Assembly: GCF_003007715.1 (NCBI RefSeq)
Contig: NZ_PXNO01000001.1
Coordinates: 1-64,000 of the forward strand
Origin: Marinobacter shengliensis
GTDB taxonomy: Bacteria > Pseudomonadota > Gammaproteobacteria > Pseudomonadales > Oleiphilaceae
Direction: 5' to 3'
DNA: 64,000 nucleotides
Shown: positions 28,738-40,159 of the stretch, piece by piece
Position numbering within the stretch: the stretch's first letter is position 1
Layout of the letters: each line of letters begins with the position of its first letter
Notes under the pieces: generated by a model
The model's input: the letters and a program-made list of their open reading frames with translations, nothing else
Database searches by the model: none
What the model was told of the DNA's origin: nothing
Translations under genes and position numbers: made by a program

Positions 28738-31700
28738 ATGACAACAGGCTTGTATCATCCCGATGAGTTCAGGGACAACTGTGGTTTTGGCCTGATTGCC
28801 CACATGAAGGGCGAGGCGAGCCATAAGCTGTTGCAAACGGCCATCGAGTCATTGACTTGCATGACCCACCGTGGAGGCATCGCAGCCGATGGCAAAACCG
28901 GTGATGGTTGTGGGCTTCTTATTCAAAGTCCCAAGGCCTTCCTCTACAAAGCTGCTCAGGCGGCGTTCGGGAAAAAACCTGGAGACTTATTTGCAGTCGG
29001 CCAGGTTTTTTTAGCCCGGGACGAAAGCCAGGCGGCCGCCGGTCGCGCTGCGGTTGAGAAAAATCTCGTCGATCAGGGGCTGGAAATCGTGGGCTGGCGA
29101 GAAGTGCCTGTGGACGACAGTTGCCTGGGGCCGATGGCCCTGGATTGTCTGCCCAGGATTGAGCAGGTTTTTGTTGAGCCGGGCGGAAAAACCGAGCAGG
29201 AGTTTGCCGTTGCGCTGTTTGTTGGCCGCCGCCATGCTGAGCGGGAGATGTCGGACGACTCTGAGTTTTACATCTGCAGCTTGTCGCATCGCACCCTGGC
29301 ATACAAAGGCCTGATGATGCCGGCGGATCTCGCCAACTTTTATAAGGATCTGGGTGACCCGGATCTGCAAACCGCCATCTGTGTGTTCCACCAGCGGTTT
29401 TCCACCAACACCATGCCGAAGTGGCCGCTGGCCCAGCCGTTCCGGTTCCTGGCCCATAACGGTGAGATCAACACCATCGACGGCAACCGTAACTGGGCGA
29501 TCGCCCGCGCGGCCAAGTTCAGTTCACCGGACCTGCCAGACCTGCAAACCCTGCAGCCGCTGGTTAACCTGACCGGTTCGGATTCATCCAGCATGGATAA
29601 CATGCTGGAGATATTGCTGGCCGGTGGAGTTGACCTTTTCCGTGCCGTTCGGATGATGATCCCACCGGCCTGGCAGAATGTAGACACCATGGATTCCCAG
29701 TTGCGGGCGTTCTATGAATACAACTCCATGCACATGGAGCCCTGGGATGGCCCTGCCGGCCTGGTTATGTCTGATGGTCGTTACGCTCTGTGTATGCTCG
29801 ACCGTAACGGCTTGCGCCCGGCTCGCTGGGTCATCACCAAGGACGACTTCATCACCCTGGCGTCGGAAGTGGGCACCTACGGCTACTCGCCCGACGATGT
29901 GGTTGCCAAGGGCCGTGTGGGGCCCGGGCAGATGCTGGCCATCGATACCGAGTCAGGGGAGGTGTTGCACACAGCGGATATCGATCAGCGCCTGAAAACC
30001 GCGCAGCCTTATAAGCGCTGGTTGAAAGACAACGCCTTGCGGGTAGAAACCACGCTGAACCAGGCCACCCCTGAGTTCAAACTGATGGAGCCGGACGAAC
30101 TTCTGGTTCATCAGAAGATGTTCAATATCTCCTTTGAAGAGCGCGACCAGGTGTTGCGTCCGCTGGCTGAAAGCGCGCAAGAAGCTGTGGGTTCCATGGG
30201 TGACGATACGCCGATGGCCGTGCTGTCCAGCAAGGTGCGGCATGTGGCGGATTATTTCCGCCAGAAGTTTGCCCAGGTCACCAACCCGCCTATCGACCCG
30301 CTGCGCGAAACCATCGTGATGTCGCTGGAAACCTGCTTGGGTGCGGAGCAAAACGTCTTTGAGGAGACCCCGGAACACGCCAACCGGATTATTCTGACAA
30401 CCCCGGTGTTGTCGCCGGCCAAGTTCCTCAAGCTCAGCAATAACGATCGCCCGGGCTTTGAAGTGGCCAGAATTGCCATGAGCTACCGCCCGGAGGAAGG
30501 CCTTCAGGAGGCGGTTCGCCGGATGTGCGATGAGGCTGAAAAGTCGGTCCGCGACGGTAAGGTACTGCTGATTCTAAGCGACAAGGACCTGGTGGAAGGC
30601 GAGTTGCCTGTCAACGCCATGATGGTGACCGGTGCTGTGCACCACCACCTGGTTGAGCGGGGTCTGCGCTGCGATTCCAACATCATTGTGGAAACCGGCT
30701 GGGCCCGGGATCCCCATCACTTCGCCGTACTGTTCGGCTTTGGTGCCACTGCGGTTTATCCGTACCTGGCCTATCAGGTCCTTAACGATCTGATCCGGAC
30801 CGGCGAGTTGCTGATGGATCCAATTGAAGCCAAGAACAACTACCGTAAGGGCATCAACAAAGGCTTGCTGAAGATCCTGTCGAAGATGGGGATCTCCACC
30901 ATCACCTCCTACCGCGGTGCCCAGCTGTTTGAAGCCATCGGTCTGGCCGATAACGTTGTGGATCTCTGCTTCAAGGGTGTGCCCAGCCGTATTCAAGGCG
31001 CGGACTTCTTCGACTTCCAGCAGGATCAGGAGCAGCTCGCAGCCGTTGCCTGGAAGCCCCGTAAGCCGCTGTCTCAAGGTGGCTTGCTCAAGTACGTTCA
31101 CGGCCAGGAATATCACGCTTTTAACCCGGACGTGGTTGCCAAGCTCCAGGATGCGGTTATCAGTGGTGATTACGGCCATTACCAGGAATATGCTGGCCTG
31201 GTGAACGAGCGCCCGGTGGCCACTCTGCGTGACCTCCTGGTATTCAAGAAAGATCTCAAGCCGATTGATATCTCCGAGGTTGAGCCGGTTGAGAATATCT
31301 TCCCCCGGTTTGATTCGGCGGCCATGTCGTTGGGCGCTTTGTCTCCCGAGGCCCACGAGGCGCTGGCAGTAGCCATGAATACTCTGGGTGGCCGTTCTAA
31401 CTCTGGTGAGGGTGGTGAAGACCCTGCCCGCCATGGCACCAATCGCCGTTCGAAGATCAAGCAGGTTGCCTCTGGCCGATTCGGTGTAACCGCAGAATAC
31501 CTGCGAAGCGCCGATGTCATGCAGATTAAAGTCGCCCAGGGTGCCAAGCCCGGTGAGGGCGGCCAGTTGCCTGGTGGCAAGGTGAATGATCTGATCGCTC
31601 GCCTGCGTTATTCCGTGCCGGGTGTGACCCTGATTTCGCCACCACCGCACCACGATATCTATTCTATCGAGGATCTGGCGCAGCTGATTTTCGATCTGAA

Positions 31701-33186
31701 GCAGGTGAACCCGGAAGCCCTGGTGTCGGTGAAGCTGGTGTCCGAACCTGGAGTGGGTACTATCGCCGCCGGTGTGGCAAAGGCCTATGCCGACCTGATT
31801 ACTGTATCTGGTTACGATGGCGGTACCGCGGCCAGCCCGTTGACGTCGATTCGCTATGCCGGCTCGCCATGGGAGTTGGGTCTGACCGAAACCCAGCAGG
31901 CACTGAGAGCAAACGACCTGCGGGGCAAGATTCGCCTGCAGACTGACGGTGGTATCAAGACTGGCTTGGATGTTGTTAAAGCAGCCATTCTGGGCGCTGA
32001 AAGCTTCGGCTTCGGCACTACGCCAATGGTGGCCCTGGGTTGTAAATACCTGCGTATCTGTCACCTGAATAACTGTGCCACCGGTGTTGCTACCCAGAAC
32101 GATTACCTGCGGGAAGAGCACTTCAAGGGCACCGTTGAGATGGCCATGAATTTCTTCCGTTTTGTCGCGGAAGAAACCCGCGAGTGGATGGCCAAGCTGG
32201 GTGTTCGCAGTCTTGAGGAACTGGTTGGCCGTGTCGATCTGCTTGAGCGCCTGCCGGGCAATACCGAGCGCCAGAAAAAGCTGGACCTGACGCGTCTGCT
32301 GCAGAATGACCACATCCCGGCGGACAAGCCCCAGACTTGTCAGGTTGAGCGCAACCATCCGTTCGACGAAGGCCGCCTGGCGGAGCAGATGGTGAAAGAC
32401 ACCGCTGCAGCTATCGCAGAGAAGTCCGGCGGCGCCTGGAGCTACAAGGTTACCAACTGCGATCGCTCCATTGGTGCGCGGCTGTCTGGCGAAATTGCAG
32501 CGCAGTACGGTAACCAGGGAATGGTGGATGCACCGATCACTCTGGATCTTACCGGGACCGCAGGCCAGAGCTTTGGTGTGTGGAACGTGGGTGGTCTGAA
32601 CCTGATTCTTGAAGGCGATGCCAACGACTATGTGGGCAAGGGTATGACTGGCGGCAAGCTGGTTGTTAAACCGCCCCGCGGCAGCGACTTCAAAACCCAG
32701 GAAACATCCATCGTGGGTAATACCTGCCTGTACGGCGCGACAGGGGGCAAGCTGTTTGCCGCTGGCACAGCCGGTGAACGCTTTGCCGTTCGTAACTCTG
32801 GTGCCCATGCGGTTGTAGAAGGGGCCGGGGACCACTGTTGTGAATACATGACCGGCGGCCTGGTGACCGTTCTCGGTTCCACCGGCTACAACTTCGGTGC
32901 CGGCATGACCGGCGGCTTCGCCTATGTGCTGGATCTGGACAACACCTTCGTGGACAAGTACAACCATGAACTGGTTGAGATCCAGCGCATTTCGCGGGAA
33001 GACATGGAAGCCTACCGGAACCACCTGCGTGGTGTGATCCGGGAGCATATTTCCGAAACCGGAAGCGCCTGGGCGGAGCACCTACTTGAAGATTTCGACG
33101 ATTACATCGGCCGCTTCTGGCTGGTGAAGCCAAAGGCTGCGAACCTGCGCAGCCTGCTGGCCAGCACCCGTGCCCGCCCGGAATAA
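28738..33186 (+). CDS. gltB: Glutamate synthase large subunit
   Basis: NADPH-dependent GOGAT alpha chain: makes two glutamates from glutamine and 2-oxoglutarate. It has 1482 aa. The N-terminal glutamine amidotransferase nucleophile is Cys15 ([10 protein letters not shown]) after removal of a short 14-residue propeptide, shorter than the 42 residues in E. coli. The central domain and FMN-binding synthase domain contain [17 protein letters not shown] and [15 protein letters not shown]. The 3Fe-4S cysteines are in [19 protein letters not shown]. The C-terminal beta-helix (GXGXG domain) includes [18 protein letters not shown] and GVWNVGGLN. It is 78 nt before gltD and probably cotranscribed with it. 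Confidence 0.97.
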   Translation: MTTGLYHPDEFRDNCGFGLIAHMKGEASHKLLQTAIESLTCMTHRGGIAADGKTGDGCGLLIQSPKAFLYKAAQAAFGKKPGDLFAVGQVFLARDESQAAAGRAAVEKNLVDQGLEIVGWREVPVDDSCLGPMALDCLPRIEQVFVEPGGKTEQEFAVALFVGRRHAEREMSDDSEFYICSLSHRTLAYKGLMMPADLANFYKDLGDPDLQTAICVFHQRFSTNTMPKWPLAQPFRFLAHNGEINTIDGNRNWAIARAAKFSSPDLPDLQTLQPLVNLTGSDSSSMDNMLEILLAGGVDLFRAVRMMIPPAWQNVDTMDSQLRAFYEYNSMHMEPWDGPAGLVMSDGRYALCMLDRNGLRPARWVITKDDFITLASEVGTYGYSPDDVVAKGRVGPGQMLAIDTESGEVLHTADIDQRLKTAQPYKRWLKDNALRVETTLNQATPEFKLMEPDELLVHQKMFNISFEERDQVLRPLAESAQEAVGSMGDDTPMAVLSSKVRHVADYFRQKFAQVTNPPIDPLRETIVMSLETCLGAEQNVFEETPEHANRIILTTPVLSPAKFLKLSNNDRPGFEVARIAMSYRPEEGLQEAVRRMCDEAEKSVRDGKVLLILSDKDLVEGELPVNAMMVTGAVHHHLVERGLRCDSNIIVETGWARDPHHFAVLFGFGATAVYPYLAYQVLNDLIRTGELLMDPIEAKNNYRKGINKGLLKILSKMGISTITSYRGAQLFEAIGLADNVVDLCFKGVPSRIQGADFFDFQQDQEQLAAVAWKPRKPLSQGGLLKYVHGQEYHAFNPDVVAKLQDAVISGDYGHYQEYAGLVNERPVATLRDLLVFKKDLKPIDISEVEPVENIFPRFDSAAMSLGALSPEAHEALAVAMNTLGGRSNSGEGGEDPARHGTNRRSKIKQVASGRFGVTAEYLRSADVMQIKVAQGAKPGEGGQLPGGKVNDLIARLRYSVPGVTLISPPPHHDIYSIEDLAQLIFDLKQVNPEALVSVKLVSEPGVGTIAAGVAKAYADLITVSGYDGGTAASPLTSIRYAGSPWELGLTETQQALRANDLRGKIRLQTDGGIKTGLDVVKAAILGAESFGFGTTPMVALGCKYLRICHLNNCATGVATQNDYLREEHFKGTVEMAMNFFRFVAEETREWMAKLGVRSLEELVGRVDLLERLPGNTERQKKLDLTRLLQNDHIPADKPQTCQVERNHPFDEGRLAEQMVKDTAAAIAEKSGGAWSYKVTNCDRSIGARLSGEIAAQYGNQGMVDAPITLDLTGTAGQSFGVWNVGGLNLILEGDANDYVGKGMTGGKLVVKPPRGSDFKTQETSIVGNTCLYGATGGKLFAAGTAGERFAVRNSGAHAVVEGAGDHCCEYMTGGLVTVLGSTGYNFGAGMTGGFAYVLDLDNTFVDKYNHELVEIQRISREDMEAYRNHLRGVIREHISETGSAWAEHLLEDFDDYIGRFWLVKPKAANLRSLLASTRARPE

Positions 33187-33246
33187 GGCTGGGCAACGCA
33201 AAGGTTGATGGGCTGCGCCAACGGGCGCAGCCCCCGTCGAAATTGA

Positions 33247-34683
<1,437 letters not shown>

Positions 34684-34706
34684 CTCTGAGTTGATCAGAG
34701 TCAGAA

Positions 34707-34740
34707 GGGCGGCTTGCTACGGGTAAGCCGCCCTTTTTTA
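34707..34740 (+). terminator. Intrinsic terminator after gltD
   Basis: GGGCGGCTT (34707-34715) pairs with AAGCCGCCC (34725-34733), followed by TTTTTT. It lies 24 nt after the gltD stop. Confidence 0.92.
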
Positions 34741-34808
34741 TTCGTATAAACGGGGTATCATTGCTCCCCATTATCTCTGACCATTTACCGACGAGAACGG
34801 GATACCAT

Positions 34809-35873
34809 ATGACCGAGCTGAAGAATGACCGCTTCCTGCGCGCCCTGATACGCCAGCCTGTAGACCGCACCCCGGTGTGGATGATGCGCCAGGCGGGCCG
34901 CTACCTGCCGGAGTACCGCGCAACCCGGGCAAAAGCCGGTGATTTTCTCAGCCTGTGCAAGAACACGCCGCTGGCCTGCGAAGTTACCCTGCAGCCGCTC
35001 GAGCGCTATCCGCTGGACGCTGCCATCCTGTTCTCGGATATCCTGACCATTCCTGATGCGCTGGGTCTTGGTCTGTACTTCGAAACCGGCGAAGGCCCGA
35101 AGTTCCGCAAGGTGATTCGCTCAGAAGCGGATGTAGACGCGTTGCCGAAAATGAACGCTGAGTCGGATCTGGACTACGTGATGAACGCCGTCTCCACCAT
35201 CCGCCGCGAACTCAACGGCCGGGTACCGCTGATCGGTTTCTCCGGCAGCCCCTGGACCCTGGCCACGTACATGATTGAAGGTGGTTCCTCCAAGACCTTC
35301 TCTGAAGCCAAGAAGCTGATGTACGGCCAGCCGGAAGTGATGCACCGCTTGCTGGACCATCTGGCAGACTCGGTGATTGATTACCTGAACGGTCAGATCA
35401 AGGCCGGTGCCCAGGCGGTACAGATTTTTGATACCTGGGGTGGCGTGCTGAGCAGCTGGGCCTACGAGGAGTTTTCTCTGCGCTACATGAAGAAGATTGT
35501 GGATGGTCTGATTCGCGAGAGCGAGGGTCGCCGTGTGCCGGTGATTGTGTTCACCAAGAACGGTGGTCAGTGGCTGGAGTCCATTGCCGACTGTGGCGCC
35601 GACGCCGTGGGCCTGGACTGGACGACGGACATCGGCAATGCCCGCGCTCGCGTTGGCGATAAGGTGGCGTTGCAGGGCAATATGGACCCGGCCATGTTGT
35701 ATGCGCCGAAGGCGCGGATTCGCCAGGAAGTGGCGGATATCCTGAAGCGTTATGGCTCGGGTTCCGGGCATATCTTCAACCTGGGGCATGGGATTACGCC
35801 GGATGTGGATCCGGAGCATGCCGGGGCCTTCATTGAGGCGGTTGTTGAGCTTAGCGGGCAGTATCACCAATAG
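34809..35873 (+). CDS. hemE: Uroporphyrinogen decarboxylase
   Basis: Converts uroporphyrinogen III to coproporphyrinogen III in heme synthesis. It has 354 aa from ATG 34809 ([18 protein letters not shown]). The signature [14 protein letters not shown] holds the substrate-binding arginines, and [17 protein letters not shown] carries the catalytic aspartate. [17 protein letters not shown] and [17 protein letters not shown] are typical. An upstream in-frame ATG at 34761 would add 16 unlike residues. The gltB-gltD-hemE order is conserved in Pseudomonas. Confidence 0.97.
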   Translation: MTELKNDRFLRALIRQPVDRTPVWMMRQAGRYLPEYRATRAKAGDFLSLCKNTPLACEVTLQPLERYPLDAAILFSDILTIPDALGLGLYFETGEGPKFRKVIRSEADVDALPKMNAESDLDYVMNAVSTIRRELNGRVPLIGFSGSPWTLATYMIEGGSSKTFSEAKKLMYGQPEVMHRLLDHLADSVIDYLNGQIKAGAQAVQIFDTWGGVLSSWAYEEFSLRYMKKIVDGLIRESEGRRVPVIVFTKNGGQWLESIADCGADAVGLDWTTDIGNARARVGDKVALQGNMDPAMLYAPKARIRQEVADILKRYGSGSGHIFNLGHGITPDVDPEHAGAFIEAVVELSGQYHQ

Positions 35874-35894
35874 GTTCGAGTTTGTGCTTTGTTT

Positions 35895-35921
35895 ACTCCT
35901 AGCCTGCGGGCTGTGGAGTAG
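35895..35921 (+). terminator. Hairpin after hemE, possible terminator without T-run
   Basis: TACTCC, T, AGCC, TGCG, GGCT, GT, GGAGTA forms an interrupted 10-bp stem 22 nt after the hemE stop. No T-tract follows. It directly precedes palindromic element copy 3, and only one of the two may matter for termination. Confidence 0.3.
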
Positions 35922-36031
35922 GCAGGGTGGCGATAGGGCCTCCAAAAAAACGCTACGAGCTCATCCCTGAGCGCTTCGCTCCGGCCATCCATGGCCTCCG
36001 AGATTTTTTGGAGGCTCTATCGCCACCCTGC
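35922..36031 (+). repeat. Three-way-junction palindromic element, copy 3
   Basis: Arms 35922-35949 and 36004-36031 pair over 27 of 28 positions; the odd one would be a G-U wobble in RNA. The core holds hairpin GCTCA-TCCC-TGAGC and hairpin GGCCA-TCCA-TGGCC. It is a second core subtype, shared with copy 4. It lies between hemE and the PilZ gene. The GGA-loop strand is minus here, antisense to both genes. Confidence 0.9.
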
Positions 36032-36159
36032 AGTCCAACGTTTCGGGAATACCTTAAGCCCTCGGGAGCGAAGCTCTCGTTAACCACTCCACGCTGTACT
36101 CCCTTTTATGTCCGGTCTATAGTCATAGAGAGTAATGACCGTCGAGCCGGAGCTGCCCC

Positions 36160-36528
36160 TTGTCTACCAAAACTTCCGAAAAACGCCGTTTCCATCGAAT
36201 CAGTTTCGATGCGCCCTGTGAGCTGCATTGTCAGGACCAGGTGTGGTCAACCGAGGTGTTGGATATTTCCCTGAAGGGCGTTTTGGTCCAGCGGCCGGTA
36301 GGTTGGAAGGTTCCGCTGAACAAGCCTTGTGAGGTGGTGATTCATCTGAATGAGCATGAAGCCGCGATTGTGATGGCGGTGGAGTTGAAGCACGTGGAGG
36401 ATCATCGGTTGGGATTTCGGTGTCAGTATATTGATCTTGAAAGTGCCACGCATTTGAAGCGGCTGGTTGAGTTAAATCTTGGGGATCAGGCGCTTTTGGA
36501 GCGGGAGTTTGCGCATCTGATTGACTGA
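36160..36528 (+). CDS. PilZ domain protein (c-di-GMP binding)
   Basis: Small stand-alone PilZ protein of 122 aa. The c-di-GMP signature is present: RRFHR (residues 9-13, RxxxR) and DISLKG (35-40, D/NxSxxG). No other domain, signal peptide or membrane segment is seen, so it probably acts as a cytoplasmic adaptor. The start is TTG with GGAG 7 nt upstream; there is no better in-frame ATG before the RxxxR motif. The gene is flanked on both sides by copies of the palindromic element in opposite orientation, and it is convergent with radA. Which process it controls is unknown. Confidence 0.88.
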   Translation: MSTKTSEKRRFHRISFDAPCELHCQDQVWSTEVLDISLKGVLVQRPVGWKVPLNKPCEVVIHLNEHEAAIVMAVELKHVEDHRLGFRCQYIDLESATHLKRLVELNLGDQALLEREFAHLID

Positions 36529-36581
36529 CGATGGCGCGCTGAGGCTTTTCGTTTGAAGTGCGGATTGCACTGAGGATAGAA

Positions 36582-36693
36582 AGGGCAGTGTTGGAGCGCC
36601 TTTCAAAAAATCTCGGAGGCCATGGATGGCCGGAGCGAAGCGCACATGGATGTGCTCGTAGCGTTTTTTTGAAAGGCGCTCCAACACTGCCCT
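36582..36693 (-). repeat. Three-way-junction palindromic element, copy 4
   Basis: Arms 36582-36610 and 36665-36693 form a perfect 29-bp inverted repeat, the longest in the family. On the plus strand the hairpins read GGCCA-TGGA-TGGCC and GCACA-TGGA-TGTGC, both with a TGGA tetraloop after A. It is of the same core subtype as copy 3 but inverted. It lies between the convergent PilZ and radA genes, 32 nt from the radA stop. Confidence 0.92.
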
Positions 36694-36725
36694 AACTCTG
36701 GAGCCAGAAGGCTCGGGGCCGTAAA

Positions 36726-38102
36726 CTAAAGCTCCTCCAAAGCCGAAAGGGCATCGGAAAGCTTGGTCACCGGAATGACCTTCATGCCTTCCACAGGCTT
36801 GCGCGGAACGTTAGCCTTGGGAACCAAAGCCCGAGTGAAGCCGTGCTTGGCTGCCTCGTATATCCGCTCCTGACCATTCGGCACCGGCCGGATCTCGCCG
36901 GACAGTCCCACTTCCCCAAAAATCACCAGATCCTGGGGCAACGCCCGATTCCGGAACGATGACACCACCGCTGACAGCAGAGCAAGGTCCGCGCTGGTTT
37001 CGTTGACCTTCACACCCGCTACCACGTTCACGAACACATCCTGATCGGCCACATGCATACCGCCATGACGATGTAACACCGCCAGAAGCATCGCCAACCG
37101 GTTCTGGTCGGTACCCACGGCTACCCGCCTCGGATAGCTGCCCTGAGCCATATCCACCAGTGCCTGGATTTCCACCAGCATCGGCCGGGTGCCTTCCCAG
37201 ACCACCATCACCACACTGCCGGGAGCCGCCTCTTCGCCCCGGTTCAGGAAAATGGCGCTGGGGTTTTTTACTTCCTTCAGGCCTTGTTCCAGCATCGCAA
37301 ACACGCCCAGCTCGTTTACCGCGCCGAAACGGTTCTTGATGCCCCGCAGGGTGCGGTAGCGGCTGTCGCTGGAGCCTTCCAGCAGGATGGAGCAATCGAT
37401 CATGTGCTCCAGCACCTTCGGACCGGCCAGGCTGCCGTCTTTGGTAACGTGGCCGACCAGAAGCAAAATCGTGCCGGTTTGTTTGGCGAAACGGGTGAGG
37501 AAGGCGGCGCTTTCCCGGACTTGAGAAACCGAACCCGGGGCTGATTCGATATCGGCCACGTGCATCACCTGGATACTGTCGATCACCAGAATGCGCGGCT
37601 TCTCCATTTCCGCCACCTGCATCAACCGCTCCACGGAGGTTTCCGAGAGCATTTTCAGGTCTTTGGTGGGCAAACCAAGGCGTTTGGCGCGCATGGCGAC
37701 CTGTTGCAGGGATTCCTCGCCAGTGACATACAGGGCTGAGTGTTGCTCGGCCAACTGGCAGACCGCCTGAAGTAGCAGGGTGCTTTTGCCCGCGCCGGGG
37801 TGGCCGCCCATCAAGACTGCCGAGCCTTCCACTAACCCGCCGCCCAGTACCCGGTCGAACTCCTGCATGCCGGTACTGATGCGGGCCTGTTCGGCCAGGC
37901 TGACTTCGTCCAGGCTTTTGACCTCGGAGAGGCTGCCCGCGTAGCCCTCAAAACGGGCGCTGCGGGCGCCCTTGCCGGGGCCGGAAACGCCGCGTACTTC
38001 GCTGATGGTATTCCAGGCCTGGCAAGCCGTGCACTGGCCTTGCCACTTGGAATAGTCTGCACCGCATTCGGTGCAGACATAGGCAGTTTTTGCTTTTGCC
38101 AT
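36726..38102 (-). CDS. radA: DNA repair protein RadA (Sms)
   Basis: RecA-like hexameric helicase that promotes branch migration in recombination. It has 458 aa. The N-terminal zinc finger has Cys10, 13, 24 and 27 (CTECGADYSKWQGQCTACQ). Walker A is GHPGAGKSTLL. The RadA-specific KNRFG motif is in IKNRFGAVNELGVF. The C-terminal Lon-protease-like domain (about 280-458) lacks protease function in this family. Its start overlaps the last base of the ettA stop, so the two are cotranscribed. Confidence 0.97.
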   Translation of the reverse strand: MAKAKTAYVCTECGADYSKWQGQCTACQAWNTISEVRGVSGPGKGARSARFEGYAGSLSEVKSLDEVSLAEQARISTGMQEFDRVLGGGLVEGSAVLMGGHPGAGKSTLLLQAVCQLAEQHSALYVTGEESLQQVAMRAKRLGLPTKDLKMLSETSVERLMQVAEMEKPRILVIDSIQVMHVADIESAPGSVSQVRESAAFLTRFAKQTGTILLLVGHVTKDGSLAGPKVLEHMIDCSILLEGSSDSRYRTLRGIKNRFGAVNELGVFAMLEQGLKEVKNPSAIFLNRGEEAAPGSVVMVVWEGTRPMLVEIQALVDMAQGSYPRRVAVGTDQNRLAMLLAVLHRHGGMHVADQDVFVNVVAGVKVNETSADLALLSAVVSSFRNRALPQDLVIFGEVGLSGEIRPVPNGQERIYEAAKHGFTRALVPKANVPRKPVEGMKVIPVTKLSDALSALEEL

Positions 38103-39763
38103 CAGGCCAGCTTCTTGTACTTCATGCGCTTGGGCTGCATCGCTGATTCGCCCTTGCGCTTCTTGAAGTCGGCGTCGTAGTCGGTGAAGTTGCCTTCAAA
38201 ATACACCACCTCGCCGTCATCTTCGAACGCCAGGATGTGGCTGGCGACGCGGTCCAGGAACCAGCGGTCGTGCGAGATGATCAGTGCGGAGCCGGGGAAG
38301 TTCAGGATGGCTTCTTCCAGGGCGCGCAGGGTCTCCACGTCCAGATCGTTGGTAGGTTCGTCCAGCAGCAACACGTTGCCACCTTGCTTTAACAGCTTGG
38401 CCAGATGCAGGCGGTTACGCTCACCGCCGGACAGGTCGCCTACCCGTTTTTGCTGGTCGGTGCCCTTGAAGTTAAAGCGGCCCACATAAGCGCGGGAAGG
38501 TGTTTCGTAGTTACCTACCTTGATGATGTCGTTGCCGTCGGACAGTTCTTCCCACACGGTCTTGCTGCCGTCCAGGTCGCGCATCTGGTCTACGTAGGCC
38601 AGTTCCACGGTTTCGCCCACGGTAATGGTGCCGGAGTTTGGTTGGTCCATGCCGGCAATCATTTTGAACAGCGTGGATTTACCCGCGCCGTTACCACCGA
38701 TAATGCCAACAATGGCGCCCGGCGGTACGCTGAAAGACACGTTTTCATAAAGCAGGCGATCATCGAAGGCCTTGCTGATGCCTTCCACTTCGATCACTTT
38801 GCCGCCCAGGCGCGGTCCGGGCGGGATATACAGTTCGTTGGTTTCGTTGCGCTTCTGGAATTCCTGTGAACTCATCTCTTCGAAGCGGGCCAGGCGGGCC
38901 TTGCTCTTGGACTGGCGGCCCTTGGCGTTGGAACGCACCCACTCAAGCTCCTGCTTGATGGCTTTCTGGTGCGAGGCTTCCTGTTTGGATTCCATTTCCA
39001 GGCGCTTCTCTTTGTTCTCCAGCCACTGGCTGTAGTTGCCTTCGAACGGAATGCCGTGGCCACGGTCCAGTTCCAGGATCCAGCCGGCCACATTGTCGAG
39101 GAAGTAGCGGTCGTGGGTAATGGCGACCACAGTGCCATCGTAGTCGTGCAGGAAGCGCTCCAGCCAGGCCACGGATTCCGCATCCAGGTGGTTGGTGGGC
39201 TCGTCCAGCAGCAGCATGTCCGGGCCGGACAGCAGCAGGCGGCATAGGGCGACACGGCGGCGTTCACCGCCGGACAGTACTTTGACTTTCTGATCCCAGG
39301 CCGGCAGGCGAAGAGCGTCGGCGGCCACTTCCATTTTGCGTTCGATATCGTGGCCGTCGGTGGCCTGGATGATGGCTTCCAGTTCGCCCTGCTTTTTGGC
39401 CAGGGCGTCGAAATCGGCATCCGGCTCGGCGTATGCGGCGTATACCTGGTCCAGTTCGGCCAGGGCGTTGTGTACGTGGGCGACGGACTCGTCGACGATT
39501 TCCTTGACGGTTTTCTCTTCGTCCAGCTCCGGCTCCTGTGGCAGGTAGCCTACATTGATGCCGGGCTGTGGCCGGGCTTCGCCGATGTAATCCTGGTCGA
39601 CACCCGCCATAATACGGAGCAGGGTGGATTTACCGGAGCCGTTAAGGCCGAGAACGCCGATTTTGGCGCCCGGGAAGAAGCTCAGGGAAATGTCTTTCAG
39701 AATCTCCCGCTTGGGTGGTACCACCTTGCCCACGCGGTTCATGGTGTATACGTACTGGGCCAT
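38102..39763 (-). CDS. ettA: Energy-dependent translational throttle protein EttA (ABC-F)
   Basis: ABC-F protein that binds the ribosomal E site and gates the first peptide bond according to ATP/ADP ratio. It has 553 aa, near the 555 of E. coli. There are two ATP-binding cassettes: Walker A GLNGSGKST (39-47) and GGNGAGKST, signatures LSGGERRRVALCRLLL and LSGGERNRLHLAKLL. Between them lies the P-site tRNA interaction motif region (about 240-300, EKRLEMESKQEASHQKAIKQ pattern). The start MAQYVYTMNRVGKVVPPKREIL is diagnostic for EttA rather than Uup. It overlaps radA. Confidence 0.95.
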   Translation of the reverse strand: MAQYVYTMNRVGKVVPPKREILKDISLSFFPGAKIGVLGLNGSGKSTLLRIMAGVDQDYIGEARPQPGINVGYLPQEPELDEEKTVKEIVDESVAHVHNALAELDQVYAAYAEPDADFDALAKKQGELEAIIQATDGHDIERKMEVAADALRLPAWDQKVKVLSGGERRRVALCRLLLSGPDMLLLDEPTNHLDAESVAWLERFLHDYDGTVVAITHDRYFLDNVAGWILELDRGHGIPFEGNYSQWLENKEKRLEMESKQEASHQKAIKQELEWVRSNAKGRQSKSKARLARFEEMSSQEFQKRNETNELYIPPGPRLGGKVIEVEGISKAFDDRLLYENVSFSVPPGAIVGIIGGNGAGKSTLFKMIAGMDQPNSGTITVGETVELAYVDQMRDLDGSKTVWEELSDGNDIIKVGNYETPSRAYVGRFNFKGTDQQKRVGDLSGGERNRLHLAKLLKQGGNVLLLDEPTNDLDVETLRALEEAILNFPGSALIISHDRWFLDRVASHILAFEDDGEVVYFEGNFTDYDADFKKRKGESAMQPKRMKYKKLA

Positions 39764-40159
39764 ATTGGCAGAATCCTTATCCGAAATTCGCGTAGATAAC
39801 AGAAAACACGACAGGTGTCTGGCTAAGGCCTTCGGGGTGGGCGATTCGGGATCCTCAAAAACAGGGATGTTTTTGCGGAGCGTACAGGGACGTATTCACA
39901 GCGTATCCCGAATCGCCCACCCCGAAGGCCGTCACTGCCAAAGTCGACACCATTGAATGTTGATCGGCTAAGGTATCTAAACCTATCCGGGATAGCAATT
40001 GAGTGAAAATCGGGATCCTCGGTGTGCCGGTATCTGCGGACGGCATAAAGGATGATTTTTAACCCGCTTTCGGGATAGAATAGCGGCCCAATTTTTCAGG
40101 GGTTACGGCATGCACAGAGGCAGCGCCGGGCCAGCCATACAGACAGGGGCAGCACATCC
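39764..40159. other. Intergenic region between divergent ettA and glyA
   Basis: 396 bp without a gene. It holds palindromic element copy 5 at 39827-39930. A TAGAAT at 40076-40081 could be a -10 box for glyA, but no convincing -35 is visible. I see no known riboswitch. The remainder shows nothing recognisable. Confidence 0.6.
39827..39930 (-). repeat. Three-way-junction palindromic element, copy 5
   Basis: Arms 39827-39852 and 39905-39930 are a perfect 26-bp inverted repeat. On the plus strand the first hairpin is AAAAACA-GGGA-TGTTTTT, unlike the CCATGGATGG hairpin of other copies. The second is TACA-GGGA-CGTA, as in copies 1 and 2. It lies between divergent ettA and glyA; on the glyA strand the loops are GGGA and GGGA. 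Confidence 0.92.

Noticed and set aside
30574..33081. Long open frame (835 codons) antisense to gltB
   Set aside because: It is the reverse frame of a very well conserved gltB; long antisense frames are common in GC-rich genes, and it has no recognisable domain.
35927..36274. Open frame starting in palindromic element copy 3 and running into the PilZ gene
   Set aside because: The first part is the element read as codons; similar false frames arise at copy 4. The PilZ frame is the real one.
39930..40159. Glycine riboswitch before glyA
   Set aside because: The leader does not show the paired aptamer cores I would expect, and no typical expression platform is visible.
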